Assembly: GCA_944472155.2 (NCBI GenBank)
Contig: OX235279.1
Span: 142,944,920 to 143,008,919, forward strand
Source of the DNA: Trichobilharzia szidati
Lineage: Eukaryota; Platyhelminthes; Trematoda; Strigeidida; Schistosomatidae
Length of the DNA: 64,000 nucleotides
Reading direction: 5' to 3'
Shown here in pieces: positions 24,657-35,390 of this stretch. The notes beneath the pieces are model-generated. The model worked only from the letters and a program-made list of their open reading frames with translations. It did not search any database and had not been told where the DNA came from. Both the position numbers and the translations under genes were made by a program. Each line of letters starts with the position of its first letter. The first letter of the stretch is position 1.

Positions 24657-25128
24657 TATTTTTCTTTTGCTTATGACTTTTTCTGATATTCCTAATGAAT
24701 TTGAAAGGATAGTTATTTAACACCAACGCCTCTTCTTTCTGTTTTATTTCATCATTAAGGTCTTTTCTTGTACTACTTAGTGCTACTGCTCGATTTGTTA
24801 GACACTTAACTAAGCTTGCTTTAACAGTTAACGGATGAAATGAATTAAAGTCTAAAGATCTACTAGAATGCATTGGCTTTTTATAAACGCTAGTGTGCAG
24901 TTTACCTTCTTCTGTTCGTTTTATTTTACAATCTAACATAGCTAATTCTCCTTGTTCATTTTCCGATTCAAATGTGAATTTTATTCCCTCTACTAGTGAG
25001 TCCATATGTGTGAAGAAACTGGAGGCAGTTTCTGTTTCTAACACTGTGAAAGTGTCATCCACATATCTCCACCATATTTCTGGAGTAGGATTAAATGTAT
25101 TAAGAGCAATATTTTCCCAGCTGTCCAT
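24631..25128 (-). pseudogene. PLE reverse transcriptase, C-terminal part
   Basis: 165 codons that cover the YVDD active site (residues 22-25), the region 'MLDCKIKRTEEGKLHTSVYKKP' and the thumb-like 'LVKCLTNRAVALSS'. It is highly similar to residues 471-630 of the 710-residue frame at 27152-29284. The upstream palm is lost by truncation and mutation. Confidence 0.8.
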
Positions 25129-25244
25129 AAATATATCTACTACGGTAGGGGATAGTGGTGATCCATCTCATTGCTACACCTTCTGTTTGTCAAAATATTT
25201 TGCCTTGGAATTTAAAGATAGTAGATGTGAGGCATAACTGAATT

Positions 25245-25775
25245 CTTAAAATAATTTTCTCAGTGGTCAGCTTCGTCCTATGAGTGAGAAATTAGATTAG
25301 ATTATATATCCCGTTTAACTTGCATTTAATGCACAGAAGCGTATACTACAAGGGAAGCTAATAATTTAGAATCCCGTTGTTCTTTATTTAGTGCTGGCTT
25401 GAAGGTCTTGTATTTCTATTTCAAGGAAAATTCCCCGTAGTACATGTGATTCAGCTGAATCACTTGTTTTCATTTAAAAAAATTTGTTTATTGCTGTATG
25501 ACGGTTAGTAAACATCGTGAGGAATCCATATTGCTAAGAAATGATTTTGAATAAAATTGTTTTTACTACAATTATTACGCTCAGCTGTGGTACTCTTTAC
25601 CCTACTACTATTTTTTGGATGTAAGCACTAATCAGTAGAAATGTGACTTCATACAAGTGAAACGACCATCTGACTAGCAAACACAACTAGTTTTCAACTA
25701 CTCATATAGATCAGTGGTATATACATACTACCTTAAAATAGTCAGAATTTTTATTGCAGTCATTAATAAAAGAAT
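25245..25775. other. No recognised feature
   Basis: AT-rich sequence between two PLE fragments. No gene seen. Confidence 0.35.
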
Positions 25776-25790
25776 GAGCGTTAGTGACTT

Positions 25791-25830
25791 GATGTGAATA
25801 TGAGCAATAGTTTGCACTCGAAACGTCATC
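25791..25830 (+). ncRNA. Hammerhead-like relic in PLE terminal repeat
   Basis: GAT, core GTGAATA in place of CUGAUGA, an imperfect hairpin, GAA, palindrome ACGT, cleavage C, then ATC pairing with GAT. The 3' half is preserved and the core box is decayed. Probably inactive. Confidence 0.45.
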
Positions 25831-26302
25831 AGTTAAATTAGAAATAAGCTTTGTCAGCTAAAGGATACTGTGGAGCCTTTAAAACAAAACAATTTAGTTT
25901 TTCTAATACCCTGTCTGTAATGACTGTCAGGTCAAATACATAGGTTAAAGTAGTAGAACAGGGGCAGTCAGACTAGCTGAACACAAAAACCTACCAAAAT
26001 CTAGATTGGTTGACCAGAATAAGATAAGAAATCTAGAGAACAGTCCAGCTATAGCACTCACTTCATGCAATTGCACACAACCATAAGATGGCAGTTCCAA
26101 AATCTAATGTAACAGGGTGAATGGAGGGAGACATTGATAACAGAAGCTTTGTTTATCGAACCAACTGCAAATACGTGTAATAGGAATGATTCAACACCCG
26201 TCCCAGATATCCGGAAAATTCTACTACCCCAACGACGACAAATAGGAGCAAAGAAAGAAAACTATAAAACTCAAGTGTCAAAGTCGTGTGATTACAATTG
26301 AC

Positions 26303-26342
26303 GATATGATTATGAACAATAAATTTTGTTCGAAACGTCATC
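26303..26342 (+). ncRNA. Hammerhead-like motif in PLE terminal repeat
   Basis: Stem I GAT/ATC, core ATGATTA in place of CUGAUGA, stem II GAACAA/TTGTTC, then GAA, a two-base-pair helix III formed by the palindrome ACGT, and C at the cleavage position. PLE terminal repeats are known to contain minimal hammerheads with a very short helix III. Two core bases differ, so activity is doubtful. Confidence 0.5.
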
Positions 26343-26529
26343 CAGTAAATAATACTGTTTCACTGTATGATACATCTCATAAACAAACTAATATGGAAGC
26401 TTCATCAGTTAATATTACTGTACAAAACTGTGTGATTTACCAAAATAAAATCTTATCTATAATGGAGTTATACTCTACCACAGTGCCCAAGTTTTGTACT
26501 TATATCAATAAAATAATACCAGTCTGAAC

Positions 26530-27028
26530 ACAAATAGAATGCAGAACAATGGTAAACTTATGACAGTGTAAACATCGAATCTGTGTAAAAGTTAGAAAAG
26601 GCAAAATCAAAGCCTTAATTTATCTGGATGGATTATATGGACTGTAACTATACCATCAAATTCAGTGGCCTATTCTTATGCTTAAATAATGAACAGAATT
26701 TCTTTTCTCGTTCGGATGACACCCATAAATTAGCTGTATAGATTAGCGTTACTGAATATCACATAGAGCTAAATATAAAACTTGCTACAGATATCATGAA
26801 TAGTCATTTTTGAGAAATATAAAAGAAGAGACGTTCAGAGAAGAGTAAATCTTTTCAGCGATATCACTTGCAAGCTGTATAATAATATATATATATAATA
26901 AATTTTCTTAGCAACAAAAAGAATATTTCTGAAGATGCTGTTAAAATTGCAAATTTTTTGGATAGCAAATCATGTATTATAAACGGCGTTAATCGGGCTA
27001 CAGAGTTCTGCACTTAACGCATGAGTTA
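26530..27028. other. Pre-insertion flank of the PLE, no recognised gene
   Basis: AT-rich. A short TATATA run near 26883-26897. No gene seen. Confidence 0.35.
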
Positions 27029-27029
27029 C

Positions 27030-27041
27030 TAATGCTCCTGC
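27030..27041 (+). repeat. Target-site duplication, left copy
   Basis: TAATGCTCCTGC, repeated exactly at 29622-29633 on the other side of the PLE. Confidence 0.8.
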
Positions 27042-27151
27042 TCCTCCAGTAAATAATACTGTTTCACTGTGTGATATACCTAATAAACAAACTAATATGG
27101 AATTACTTACTACCACAGTGCCCAAGTTTTACACATATATTAATATGACTT

Positions 27152-29284
27152 ATGGTCTTCCTGTACGAAGACTTATCAATAAACTCACTCGACTTTCACA
27201 GACTGAAGCAAAATATGAAAATCATCGTATTTTCAACATTCGATGCCCAAAAAAATGAAATCATTCCTAAATATCTACGTCTACGAGCTCCAGTTCCAAC
27301 GGACAGAGTTAGAAGCAGAATAGAAAGCCTACAAAAATTATGCCTGAAAGAAGAAATCCACAGAATCGTTAAAAAGTTGGAACATATCAGATCTGAAATT
27401 GAGCAATTAAAACAAAAGATAAAAGGAATAGTTACCAATACAGATTATGATCTTATAACACAGTCCTCCGGCATTGCAAAATCAGCAACTTTCAAAAAGT
27501 CAAAAAATAGTCAAATCAAAAAGTTCAACAAATTATTAGAAGAGAAATCTTCATCTCAGAATAATGAAGTCGACAATCCAAAGTCAACGGCGATCGATAA
27601 ATCAAAGTGGGTTATCAATCTCTCAACACATATATTAAATACTACGGAAATAAGTGTTTTAGAAAAGGAACTAAATTTCGATGTATCTGTAGACAAGCTG
27701 AAACCTGAGGATGTCATCCCTAAAATAGAAATAGCACTAAGTGGAATAGACAAAACTACGGCTGATGAAGTACGGGCACAATGTGCACTAACATTAAAAC
27801 GACAAAAATGTGGAAAGCCAAACCTGACAAAACAAGAGTTAGAAGCCCTGAAACACCTTAAGAATAACAAGGATCTAGTTATCACAAAGTCAGACAAAGG
27901 AAATGCAACGGTAGTATTAGACAAATCAGACTACTTGGACAAGGTAAACACTCACATACGAACAGGACCATATGAGGAAATTAATAAACCAATTGATACA
28001 GTTATGAATAAAGTTAAGAAATCCACAGCGGATCTTATACGCCGAATGAAGCCGTTTCTAGGTGAGTCTAAGTGGTTTAATTTAATGCCCAAAACTAATA
28101 ACCCCAGTAGGATGTATGGTGTTGTTAAAGTTCATAAGTCAGGATACCCTATTAGGCCTATAGTTGATTTTAGAAATTCACCTACTTATGAATTATCTAA
28201 ATATTTAGCCATGGTATTAAATCCCCTAAAAATCCACTCGAAATCTAGACTAACTAATTCTTATGAACTCAAACACAGATTAGATAATTTAAAATTAGAT
28301 AATGAAGAAAAAATGGTTAGTTTTGACATAGTCAGTTTATACACACGTATACCAATAAATATGGCTATAGAGGCAGTCAGAAACGAACTCATTTCTGACC
28401 AAGAACTCGAACTTAGGACAAAAGTGCCACTTGAGGACATAATGCTGGGAGTACAGCTATGCCTGACTTCCACAGTATTTAAATTCCAAGGGAAAATATA
28501 CAAACAAACTGAGGGAGTTGCCATGGGATCACCAATATCCCCAGTGGTAGCAGATATATTCATGGATAAGTGGGAAAGCATAGCGATTAAAACGTTCACC
28601 CCCACCCCAAAAGTATGGTGGAGGTACGTAGACGACACATTCACTGTACTTAGAACACAAGATATAGATAGGTTTTTGGAACATATCAACTCTAAGGTTG
28701 AAGCAATTCAATTCACTTATGAATTGGAAAATCAGGAAGGGGAGCTCCCAATGTTAGATTGTAAGGTAAAGAGGAAAGAAGATGGGAAGGTAAACACTAG
28801 TGTGTACAGGAAACCCACACACTCCAACAGATATTTGGACTTCCGATCATCCCATCCTATGTCAGTAAAAATAGGATTGGTGAAATGTTTAAATGACAGA
28901 GCACAAAAATTAAGTAGTACCAAAGAAAATCTAAAACAGGAACTAACACACATAAAAGAAGCCTTAAAACTTAATAATTACCCGGATAAATTAGTCAGGA
29001 AATATGTAAAGAAAAGTAAAAATAAAATAAATAATGATAATGATAATAGTGATAATAATAATAATATTAATGACGACACCAACAATAAAGAATCTAAATC
29101 ATCAGTAGTAATTCCATACAAGGAAGGAACCTCGGAAGCCTTACGCAGAATTCTTAACAAGGCAGGAATAAAAATGGCATTTAAACCCACAAACTCAATT
29201 AGAAACAAGCTTTGTCGGTTAAAGGATCAATCCTGTGGAGCCTTTAGAACAAAACAATTTAGTTTATTTAATACCCTGCAATGA
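27152..29284 (+). CDS. Penelope-like reverse transcriptase (710 codons, loses endonuclease by frameshift)
   Basis: Order of parts: an N-terminal region with charged helices (about 45-115), a conserved PLE domain around 'TKSDKGNATVVLDKSDY' (about 248-264), and the RT palm. Palm motifs: 'SFDIVSLYTRIP' with aspartate 392, 'GVAMGSP' at 455-461, and 'WRYVDDTF' with YVDD at 492-495. So the three catalytic aspartates (392, 494, 495) are present. Residues 520-560 give 'LPMLDCKVKRKEDGKVNTS'. An Asn/Asp-rich low-complexity stretch around residues 628-650 comes from an AAT/GAT microsatellite. The frame should continue into a GIY-YIG domain but ends after 'KDQSCGAFRTKQF', out of phase; the endonuclease continues in another frame from 29235. 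The enzyme copies element RNA into DNA at chromosome ends or nicks. Confidence 0.85.
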   Translation: MVFLYEDLSINSLDFHRLKQNMKIIVFSTFDAQKNEIIPKYLRLRAPVPTDRVRSRIESLQKLCLKEEIHRIVKKLEHIRSEIEQLKQKIKGIVTNTDYDLITQSSGIAKSATFKKSKNSQIKKFNKLLEEKSSSQNNEVDNPKSTAIDKSKWVINLSTHILNTTEISVLEKELNFDVSVDKLKPEDVIPKIEIALSGIDKTTADEVRAQCALTLKRQKCGKPNLTKQELEALKHLKNNKDLVITKSDKGNATVVLDKSDYLDKVNTHIRTGPYEEINKPIDTVMNKVKKSTADLIRRMKPFLGESKWFNLMPKTNNPSRMYGVVKVHKSGYPIRPIVDFRNSPTYELSKYLAMVLNPLKIHSKSRLTNSYELKHRLDNLKLDNEEKMVSFDIVSLYTRIPINMAIEAVRNELISDQELELRTKVPLEDIMLGVQLCLTSTVFKFQGKIYKQTEGVAMGSPISPVVADIFMDKWESIAIKTFTPTPKVWWRYVDDTFTVLRTQDIDRFLEHINSKVEAIQFTYELENQEGELPMLDCKVKRKEDGKVNTSVYRKPTHSNRYLDFRSSHPMSVKIGLVKCLNDRAQKLSSTKENLKQELTHIKEALKLNNYPDKLVRKYVKKSKNKINNDNDNSDNNNNINDDTNNKESKSSVVIPYKEGTSEALRRILNKAGIKMAFKPTNSIRNKLCRLKDQSCGAFRTKQFSLFNTLQ

Positions 29285-29504
29285 TTGTCAGGTCAAATAC
29301 ATAGGTCAAACTAGTAGAACAGGGGCAGTCAGACTAGCTGAACATAAAAACTTAGCAAAATCTAGATTGGTTGACCCGAATAAGATAAGAAATCTAGAGA
29401 ATAATTCAGCTATAGCACTACATGCAGTCACACACAACCATACAATAGGATGGGATAGGATGACATTTTTAAAACCTAATGTCACAGAGTATAGGGAGAG
29501 ATAG
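29235..29504 (+). pseudogene. GIY-YIG endonuclease domain of the PLE, frameshifted
   Basis: Reads 'NNLVYLIPCNDCQVKYIGQT' and 'AVRLAEHKN', the GIY and YIG motifs and the R..EH motif of the PLE endonuclease. It is in a different frame from the RT frame that it overlaps by 50 bases. It stops (TAG at 29502-29504) right before a conserved 'ITEALFIE', which contains the Glu expected in the nuclease active site. So two lesions separate it from a working RT-endonuclease fusion. Confidence 0.8.
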
Positions 29505-29621
29505 ATAACAGAAGCTTTGTTTATCGAATCAACTACAAATACATGTAATAGGAATGATTCATCAATCCAGTAAATAATACTGTTTCACTGTGTGATATAC
29601 CTAATAAACAAACTAATATGG

Positions 29622-29633
29622 TAATGCTCCTGC
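29622..29633 (+). repeat. Target-site duplication, right copy
   Basis: TAATGCTCCTGC, identical to 27030-27041. Confidence 0.8.
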
Positions 29634-30975
29634 GGTTTGAATAGGTTTGATTCTTACTCTTTTAGCATGATTCTCGCGTATTCTGTAGATAGCTCTGAAG
29701 TTGATTTGCAGGTTTGATTGGTGTCTAGATTCGATCAACTATTCTAGGATAGTGGTGTGGGTGGATCTTTCTTCTTCTTTATATAACCATGAGGGTAAAT
29801 GTCCTGTGATACATGTGAATAGCGAACGCTGCGCACGGTCAAAATACGAGCAGGTGAACTGATAGACACAGAGTGATGAAGCCAATATTGATAGCCTATC
29901 CTTCACGTTCATGCAAATCGTTGGTTTTCCGGAGAAGGTTAGTCAAAGTTAGTTGCTAAGAAAGTTTTCTTCAATATGCGGGAATGGTGGTTTCTCAGTA
30001 ATTCTTCTGGCGAGTCTCTACTAAATCGTAGGTACAGGTACAGAAGTCTTTTAGGAGCAGCAAGTGTGAGTGGTTTTAGTGGTTTAGTCATCGTGCATTC
30101 AAGAATTTCCCTTGAAAACGGCTACCTCGAACGTTTCAACACAAAATCCATGATTTGCCGACAGTGATATTCTGTAGGATACGTACTGTGTTTCTCCTGA
30201 CAAACTCAAGGGATGACCGAAACACTGAGCTAACACTTCAAGAGAACGACTTAATTACTGGATCAATCTAATGACGAATATAGCCTCTCAGTGAAGTTAG
30301 AGAGAAACTTTTCATGCAACTACTAATAAATAATTTCAGGTTAAAACAACTGATTGCATGCAAACGATTCACTTCAGAAATTTCACTAAAACACGAACAC
30401 CAAATTTTAATGAGAAATAATGACTTTATGGCATTTCGGTAACTTCTTTTCAACTATATACCAAACAGAAAACACTGTAGCCTGCATTCAGGAAACAATG
30501 ATTATTTAGTAAGTGTTCCATTCATTGTTTTGCCTATAAGACGGTAGATCTGTAAAGATATGAAAAATTCTGGTAAAGTTTTCAAGGAAAACAACAACAT
30601 ATAGTTACTCTTTTGGTGAATTCAAGATACGAAAATTGCTAAATGGAAGAGATCACGCAAGGCTGTATCTTCAAATTAAACATGCACGTTTCAAGTCGAA
30701 ATAGGTGCTGGGCAAATCAGTTAGGCTTAAAGAGTAATACTGTACTACAAAATATCAGAAGTTTTATAATACAGTCACTAACTAACAGTGTTAAAAAATT
30801 GGATGTTAAATTTTGAAGAATTTATACCTAGAAATAAAAAGTGTAATCATAGTAATTAGCTGTCGTGAAAGTTAAACACTTAGAGTTGTCCTTTTTCTGA
30901 GTCCATTGGTTTGGTTTCATACCCTGAGGGGAATTAATCCTACTTCATCTGTTTAACATAAACTCAATGCATATC
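29634..30975. other. No recognised gene
   Basis: AT-rich DNA beyond the PLE. Small open frames at 29976-30167 (plus) and 30268-30453 (minus) have no recognised domain. Confidence 0.35.
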
Positions 30976-30979
30976 TAAA

Positions 30980-31680
30980 AATATCTTAAGTGCTGTACGA
31001 ACTCGCTAGGGAAACCAGAAACTTAAACTAGATTTTGAAGACCATGGATTACTTTTGATAATGAGCGGGCTGTTTCAACTACAGGCGGAACTGACGAGGA
31101 TATCAAAGCGAGAATCGGAAAAGCACGACAAGCTTTCACTACCCTCAAGTCTGTGTGGAGGTCAGCAACTCTCAGCATCAAAAATAAGATCCGGATTTTC
31201 AACTCCAATGTGAAGTCAGTGCTACTATACGGATCAGAGACTTGCACTGCGCGTCACAAAGAGCATCTCAAACAAACTACAGACCTTCATCAACAGTTGT
31301 CTTCGCTCAGTAATACTCAAGATCAGATGGCCGGCCAGAAAAGATCAGCAACAGGGATCTCTCGGAGCGAACCAACCAGGAACCGATTGTGAAACAAATA
31401 GGCAGGAAGAAATGGAGATGGATTGGCCATACTCTGAGGAAACGAGTCATCAAGTGACATCACTAGACAAGCCATTGCTCGAGTGGAACTCGAAAGGGAA
31501 GCGGCGAGTTGGTCGTCAGTGCGAGGGTGGGTCACTTGGAGGAGGTCATGTGAAGGGGAGATGGAAGCATGTGAGCAGACTTGGAGCCAGGTCAAAACTC
31601 TAGCAGAGAACCGAATGCAATGGAGACGCACGGCTGAAGCCCTATGTTCCTCCAGGAATTAAATGGATTCAGGAATACAG
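30980..31680 (+). pseudogene. RTE-type LINE, C-terminal fragment
   Basis: From about 31070 the frame reads 'VSTTGGTDEDIKARIGKARQ', then 'IKNKIRIFNSNVKSVLLYGS', the typical post-RT part of RTE/SR2-like elements. A frameshift follows, then the region equivalent to '[12 protein letters not shown]' and the 3' end 'GCACGGCTGAAGCCCTATGT' (about 31630-31650). It is very similar to 48450-49040. 5'-truncated and frame-broken. Confidence 0.8.
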
Positions 31681-31684
31681 ATTC

Positions 31685-32860
31685 ATACATGGGTCAAATT
31701 GCCACTCTACCACACTATCAGCGACTATGAAAAGGCCTTCAACAGCGCTGATCACGAAGTAATTTGGGAACTACTTCAACATTATTGAGTGCAGTATCCC
31801 AAACGTTTATCGATCTCATTCAACAGCTATATGACAATGCCACATGTCAAGTGATCCACAACAGGAAACTCTGAGAAACCTTTGAAATAAAGAAGGGATT
31901 TAGACAAGTTCGATTACTGTCACCAATGAAATTCCTAACTGTGGTGGACTGGATTATGAGGAAGACTGTGGGGAGCCAGAAGACAGGAATACTCTGGAAC
32001 GATAAGAAGACTCTAGAATATCTGGATTTCGCAGGTGAGTTATGTTTAATGCCATATAGAATCTAAGACTTACAGGAGAAAAACCAACAAACCGACAGAA
32101 GAGGCAGGCAGACAAAACAGGACTTCAAGTAAACAAAGGGCAGACAGAGATGGTGAAGATAGCTAGCCAATTGCAACAAGCACCAATGACTGTCAATGTA
32201 AGAAATTTGAAAGAGGTCACTTCCTTCACTTATGAAGGCACCATCGTCTCAACCACAGGCGCGCCCAATGAATGAGGATGTCAAAACCATAATCATAAAG
32301 GCAAGGAAGACCTTCATTACTCTGCAGTCAGTGTGGAAACCTTCTGCACTCCGCCTCCGCATAAAGAACAAGATTTGGATTTTCAACACCAATGTAAAAT
32401 CCGTTAGTGCTTGTATATTAGTTGGATACTTAATCTGTGGGTTACGAGAAGCATGTCCAACAGCTTGCTACAGACTTTTACCAACAGCTGCCTTCGCTCC
32501 ATACTGAGAATCATATAGCCAAGATGAATTAGCAACAAGAAACTCTGGTAATAAACCAACAGAAAACCTATTGCTTAACAAGTATTGGGAAGAAAATGGT
32601 GATGGGTCAAACACAATGAGGAAACCATCGAATAATATCGCCCTTTAGGCCACTGTCCTGGTGGAAACCGAATGGGAAACGACGATCTGTGCCTGTGTCA
32701 GAGGGTGACATGCTAAAGATCGTGTGAGGAGGAGCTGAAAGCTTATGGGCGATCGTGGAGCTACCTGAAGAGGAATGCGGAGAACAAGACGAAATTGAAA
32801 TCTGCTGTTAAAACCCTATGTCCCACTTGAAACCTAAAGGAATAATAATAGACAGAAAAT
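31685..32860 (+). pseudogene. RTE-type LINE, decayed reverse transcriptase and tail
   Basis: The region at 31710-31790 is a degenerate 'DYEKAFNSADHEVIWELLQHY', the RT motif A region of RTE elements ('FIDFEEAFDSIYREVLWQLL' in the copy at 47894). The FADD box is reduced to a damaged version near 32020-32035. The tail with 'RIKNKIWIFNTNVKSV' lies at 32355-32405. Many stops. It follows the previous RTE fragment directly, so two insertions or one rearranged insertion are possible. Confidence 0.7.
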
Positions 32861-33410
32861 TGTTTTTAAAACGTTACCCCGAATATTTATTAAAGGTGTA
32901 TGATTGGTGAAGGGGATCACTTTTTTCTCATGACTTGACTTCGGATCCTTATTTTATGTTTGAAATTAAGTTTGTCAGCTTCTTCTAAGTGCTGCTAGAG
33001 TTTTATTTAATTCCTCGGTGAAACAGAGGTAATAAGAATAAATTGTTCCTGGTAAGGAAGTGTATGGAAATATTATTCCTGAAAACTGCTAATCATACTG
33101 CCAAAATCACAGCAGTGTTGGTTACTGATTGCCTTCATCAGACCTGAAAATAAACCAGGAAGCATAGAGAAAATACACAGATTCCTTAACGTATCTGAAT
33201 GCACATTCAGTTAACGTTAGATGTAAAATGGTTGGTGGCACCTGTCAGAGGGCATATCTGTGGCCTCTAAGGGACTTATATGCCACCTGACGTTGCAACC
33301 TGCACTAACCAGCGCTGTTAGTTTTAATTCCAGAACACCACTGCCTGTTAATAGTTATGTACAACATGACTGAGGATTTCTCGATTCTTACATTGATTCG
33401 TTACTTGTGG
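32861..33410. other. No recognised gene
   Basis: AT-rich. No coding signal or recognised repeat. Confidence 0.35.
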
Positions 33411-33414
33411 AAAA

Positions 33415-33560
33415 TCAGTACTATGTATCTAGTCCTTAGTGTAGTTGCTGAATGAATTCTATCGGTAAAGTTTACAACGTGGTCACCAAACTCGATGACT
33501 CAATAACACGGTGCGCTTTGCACTGATGTTAACTTCACTGCTAAATGACTGGGGAGTGGT
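33415..33560. repeat. Dispersed repeat fragment
   Basis: Resembles 16995-17060 (shared ATCTAGTCCTTA and CTGAATGAATTCT words) in the same orientation. Confidence 0.35.
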
Positions 33561-34275
33561 AAGTACAACAAGATGCATACTACTAATTAATTTCAGTAGT
33601 TGAAGAGCACTCACGTCAACCATTTGGTCTTGACTTTCAGATCATGTTGATGTAAACTCTCGTTGAGGACTGAGCTCTTCACTGGTAAACTACTATAGAG
33701 TCAAATTAGGCAGTCGGATCAATTCACACCACTTAAATTCGGTGTAATCTCGCACTTAATTGAGTACTTTATCAAAAGCTGACTGCATCCTGAAGCACAA
33801 AAGTATAAACTTGTGACTGTATAAATTTTACGAATACAATCTTCTTAAAATTTAGTCTACTGCACTCGTTCACCTCTTTCAAAGGCGAAATAAATTCTCA
33901 AAAGGAGAAGAATTTTCTAATTTCCTCTAAATTGGCCCTAAAGTTGACCAGTATGTCACTGAAAGTTAAACCATCAACAAATTCAACGTCGTGTACACCA
34001 TCGTTCCGCAGATCCACTTAACCATTTTAAAGTATATATGATACTATTTGATACAAAATGATTATTCTAGATAAATCCTCATTTGTGATTTACTGTATTT
34101 TTTTTTGGAATGAACCTGTGACACGATATTAAGCAGTTATATCAAAAAGGATAATTAAAATAAAAAGAATCAGATTTCATTTATCATTCCGATTTTCAAA
34201 CCTTTATCCATCAGCCATCTGATTCGCATTTATATCACCGATAATACCCATTGAGCCATGAAGAAAACAGAAGAT
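33561..34275. other. No recognised gene
   Basis: AT-rich sequence next to the inverted-repeat PLE. No gene seen. Confidence 0.35.
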
Positions 34276-34280
34276 AAATT

Positions 34281-34325
34281 CAGCGAAGAAAATTTTCTTT
34301 ATCGACGAAATCATTTTCAGAGGCT
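34281..34325 (-). ncRNA. Hammerhead-like motif at PLE end (34281-34325)
   Basis: Minus strand: CAGC, two extra bases, CTGAAAA, a short hairpin ending in GTC, then a 14-base palindrome AAGAAAATTTTCTT, C and GCTG pairing back with CAGC. The layout equals that of the copies at 45099, 54763 and 63157, but the GAA box is altered (GAT), so it is likely inactive. Confidence 0.35.
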
Positions 34326-35359
34326 GTACGGTAGTATTTATACTCACAAAAATATATAGTGGTCTATTATTGAGTAACAGGGGGTGACATAATTCATATA
34401 ATTACTCAGAAGTGGCTTTAGAAGTGAAAATTAAAAGTTGTAAATTACGACACAGAGGAAGAAAGGGCTAGAAACTTGATTAGGTTAAAATTGCTATTAA
34501 GTGAGAATAAAGGTATTTGAGTGTCAATTTAACAAGTGTGAACAGGGTGTGAAATGAACAAAAGGAGCATACAAGAGTGATAATAGTGAATTAATTATTA
34601 AAGCACAAGCGAACTGAAAGTAAAATTAAAAAAGAGAAGAAAAATCAAATTTTTTACAGGGAATGACTAGTGGAGAGGTTAAGACCAAGGTAGAATAAGA
34701 GACTGGACAAACTTTTTCTGTATACAGAGTTCGGGGTTGTATTGACGAATTGCCAGCGCCTCTGCCATACACAAAAGCCGATACCTGACGCCCTTTGTAT
34801 CATTTGGCTTCACTTTGTAGATGATTCTGAAAGACGACTCTGGTGGAGCTACGTGGCTAGTAATTGTCTTGCATTGTCCCTTTGCTAGCCATGCCGGATA
34901 ATGTTCAGAGATGCGTTTGGAAAGCGTGAGCTTTGTGCGGCCAATATAACTAGCTCCACACAAGCAGGTGAATTTATAAACACGCATTAGTCGTTCCCTG
35001 TAAAAATTTTGATTTTTCTTCTCTTTATTAATTTTTAATTTTACTATTAGTTTGCTTTTGCTTTAATAATTAATTCACTATTATCACTCTCATATGCTCC
35101 TTTTGTATATTTTCACACCCTCTTCACACTTGTTAAATTGACACACAAATACTATTATTCTCACTCAATAACAATTTTAACCTAATCAAGTTTCTAGCCC
35201 TTTCTTCCTCTGTGTCGTAATTTACAACTTTTAATTTTCACTTCTAAAGCCACTTCTGAGTAATTATATGAATTATGTCACCCCCTATTACTCAATAGTA
35301 GACCGCTATATATTTTTGTAAGTATAAATACGACTGTACAGCCTCTGAAGGTGATTTCG
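34306..35359. repeat. Inverted repeat enclosing a PLE endonuclease fragment
   Basis: Arms of about 365-370 bp (about 34306-34671 and 34987-35359) are reverse complements with small differences, for example around GGGGTGACATAATTCAT. The space between holds only the GIY-YIG C-terminus. PLE insertions often carry an inverted piece of their terminal repeat, which fits this arrangement. Confidence 0.8.
34679..34987 (-). pseudogene. Family B PLE GIY-YIG endonuclease, truncated
   Basis: 102 codons: 'VYKFTCLCGASYIGRT' (GIY-YIG start with the paired cysteines), 'RISEHYPAWL', then a deletion joining 'ITSH' to 'VAPPESSFRIIYKV', and an end with 'MAEALAIRQYNPELCIQKK' containing the conserved EA. About 15 residues are missing relative to the frame at 43507-44265. 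The RT is absent. Lies exactly between the two inverted arms. Confidence 0.75.
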
Positions 35360-35390
35360 CATATATATTTATGCATATATTCAGGTAGGT

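Larger units (their letters stand above)
23990..25240 (-). mobile_element. Family A Penelope-like element, 5'-truncated and broken
   Basis: On the minus strand a reverse-transcriptase end (25240 to about 24630) is followed by a linker and GIY-YIG start (to about 24402), then a terminal-repeat relic to about 24000. 'WRYVDDTFTVL' with the catalytic YVDD is intact. The box equivalent to 'GVAMGSP' is damaged just upstream. The order matches the intact copy at 27042-29621. Frameshifts separate the RT and endonuclease parts. A pLTR word ending CAGTAAATA near 24020-24035 mirrors the one at 26343. Confidence 0.85.
25780..26525 (+). mobile_element. Family A Penelope-like element, 3' remnant with terminal repeats
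   Basis: Starts with a small terminal-repeat piece (25785-25835), jumps into a decayed GIY-YIG region (25850-26150: words equivalent to 'KYIGQTSRTGAVRLAEHKN' and 'ITEALFIE' with stops and frameshifts), then carries a terminal repeat from about 26280 to 26520 ending in the ACCACAGTGCCCAAGTTTT region. The internal junction shows a deletion of the RT. Confidence 0.8.
27042..29621 (+). mobile_element. Family A Penelope-like element with flanking duplication
   Basis: A 2.58-kb element bounded by a 12-bp direct duplication. Both ends carry the same terminal-repeat word of about 55 bp, running from CCAGTAAATAATACTG to AACTAATATGG (27046-27101 and 29566-29621). Between them lie an RT frame and a GIY-YIG frame. 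This is the best-preserved transposon in the window. It probably moves by target-primed reverse transcription, as known for PLEs. A +/-1 shift between RT and endonuclease and a stop near the end of the endonuclease suggest the copy is now dead. Confidence 0.9.

Noticed and set aside
28261..28689. 142-codon minus frame inside the PLE
   Set aside because: Antisense shadow of the reverse-transcriptase frame.
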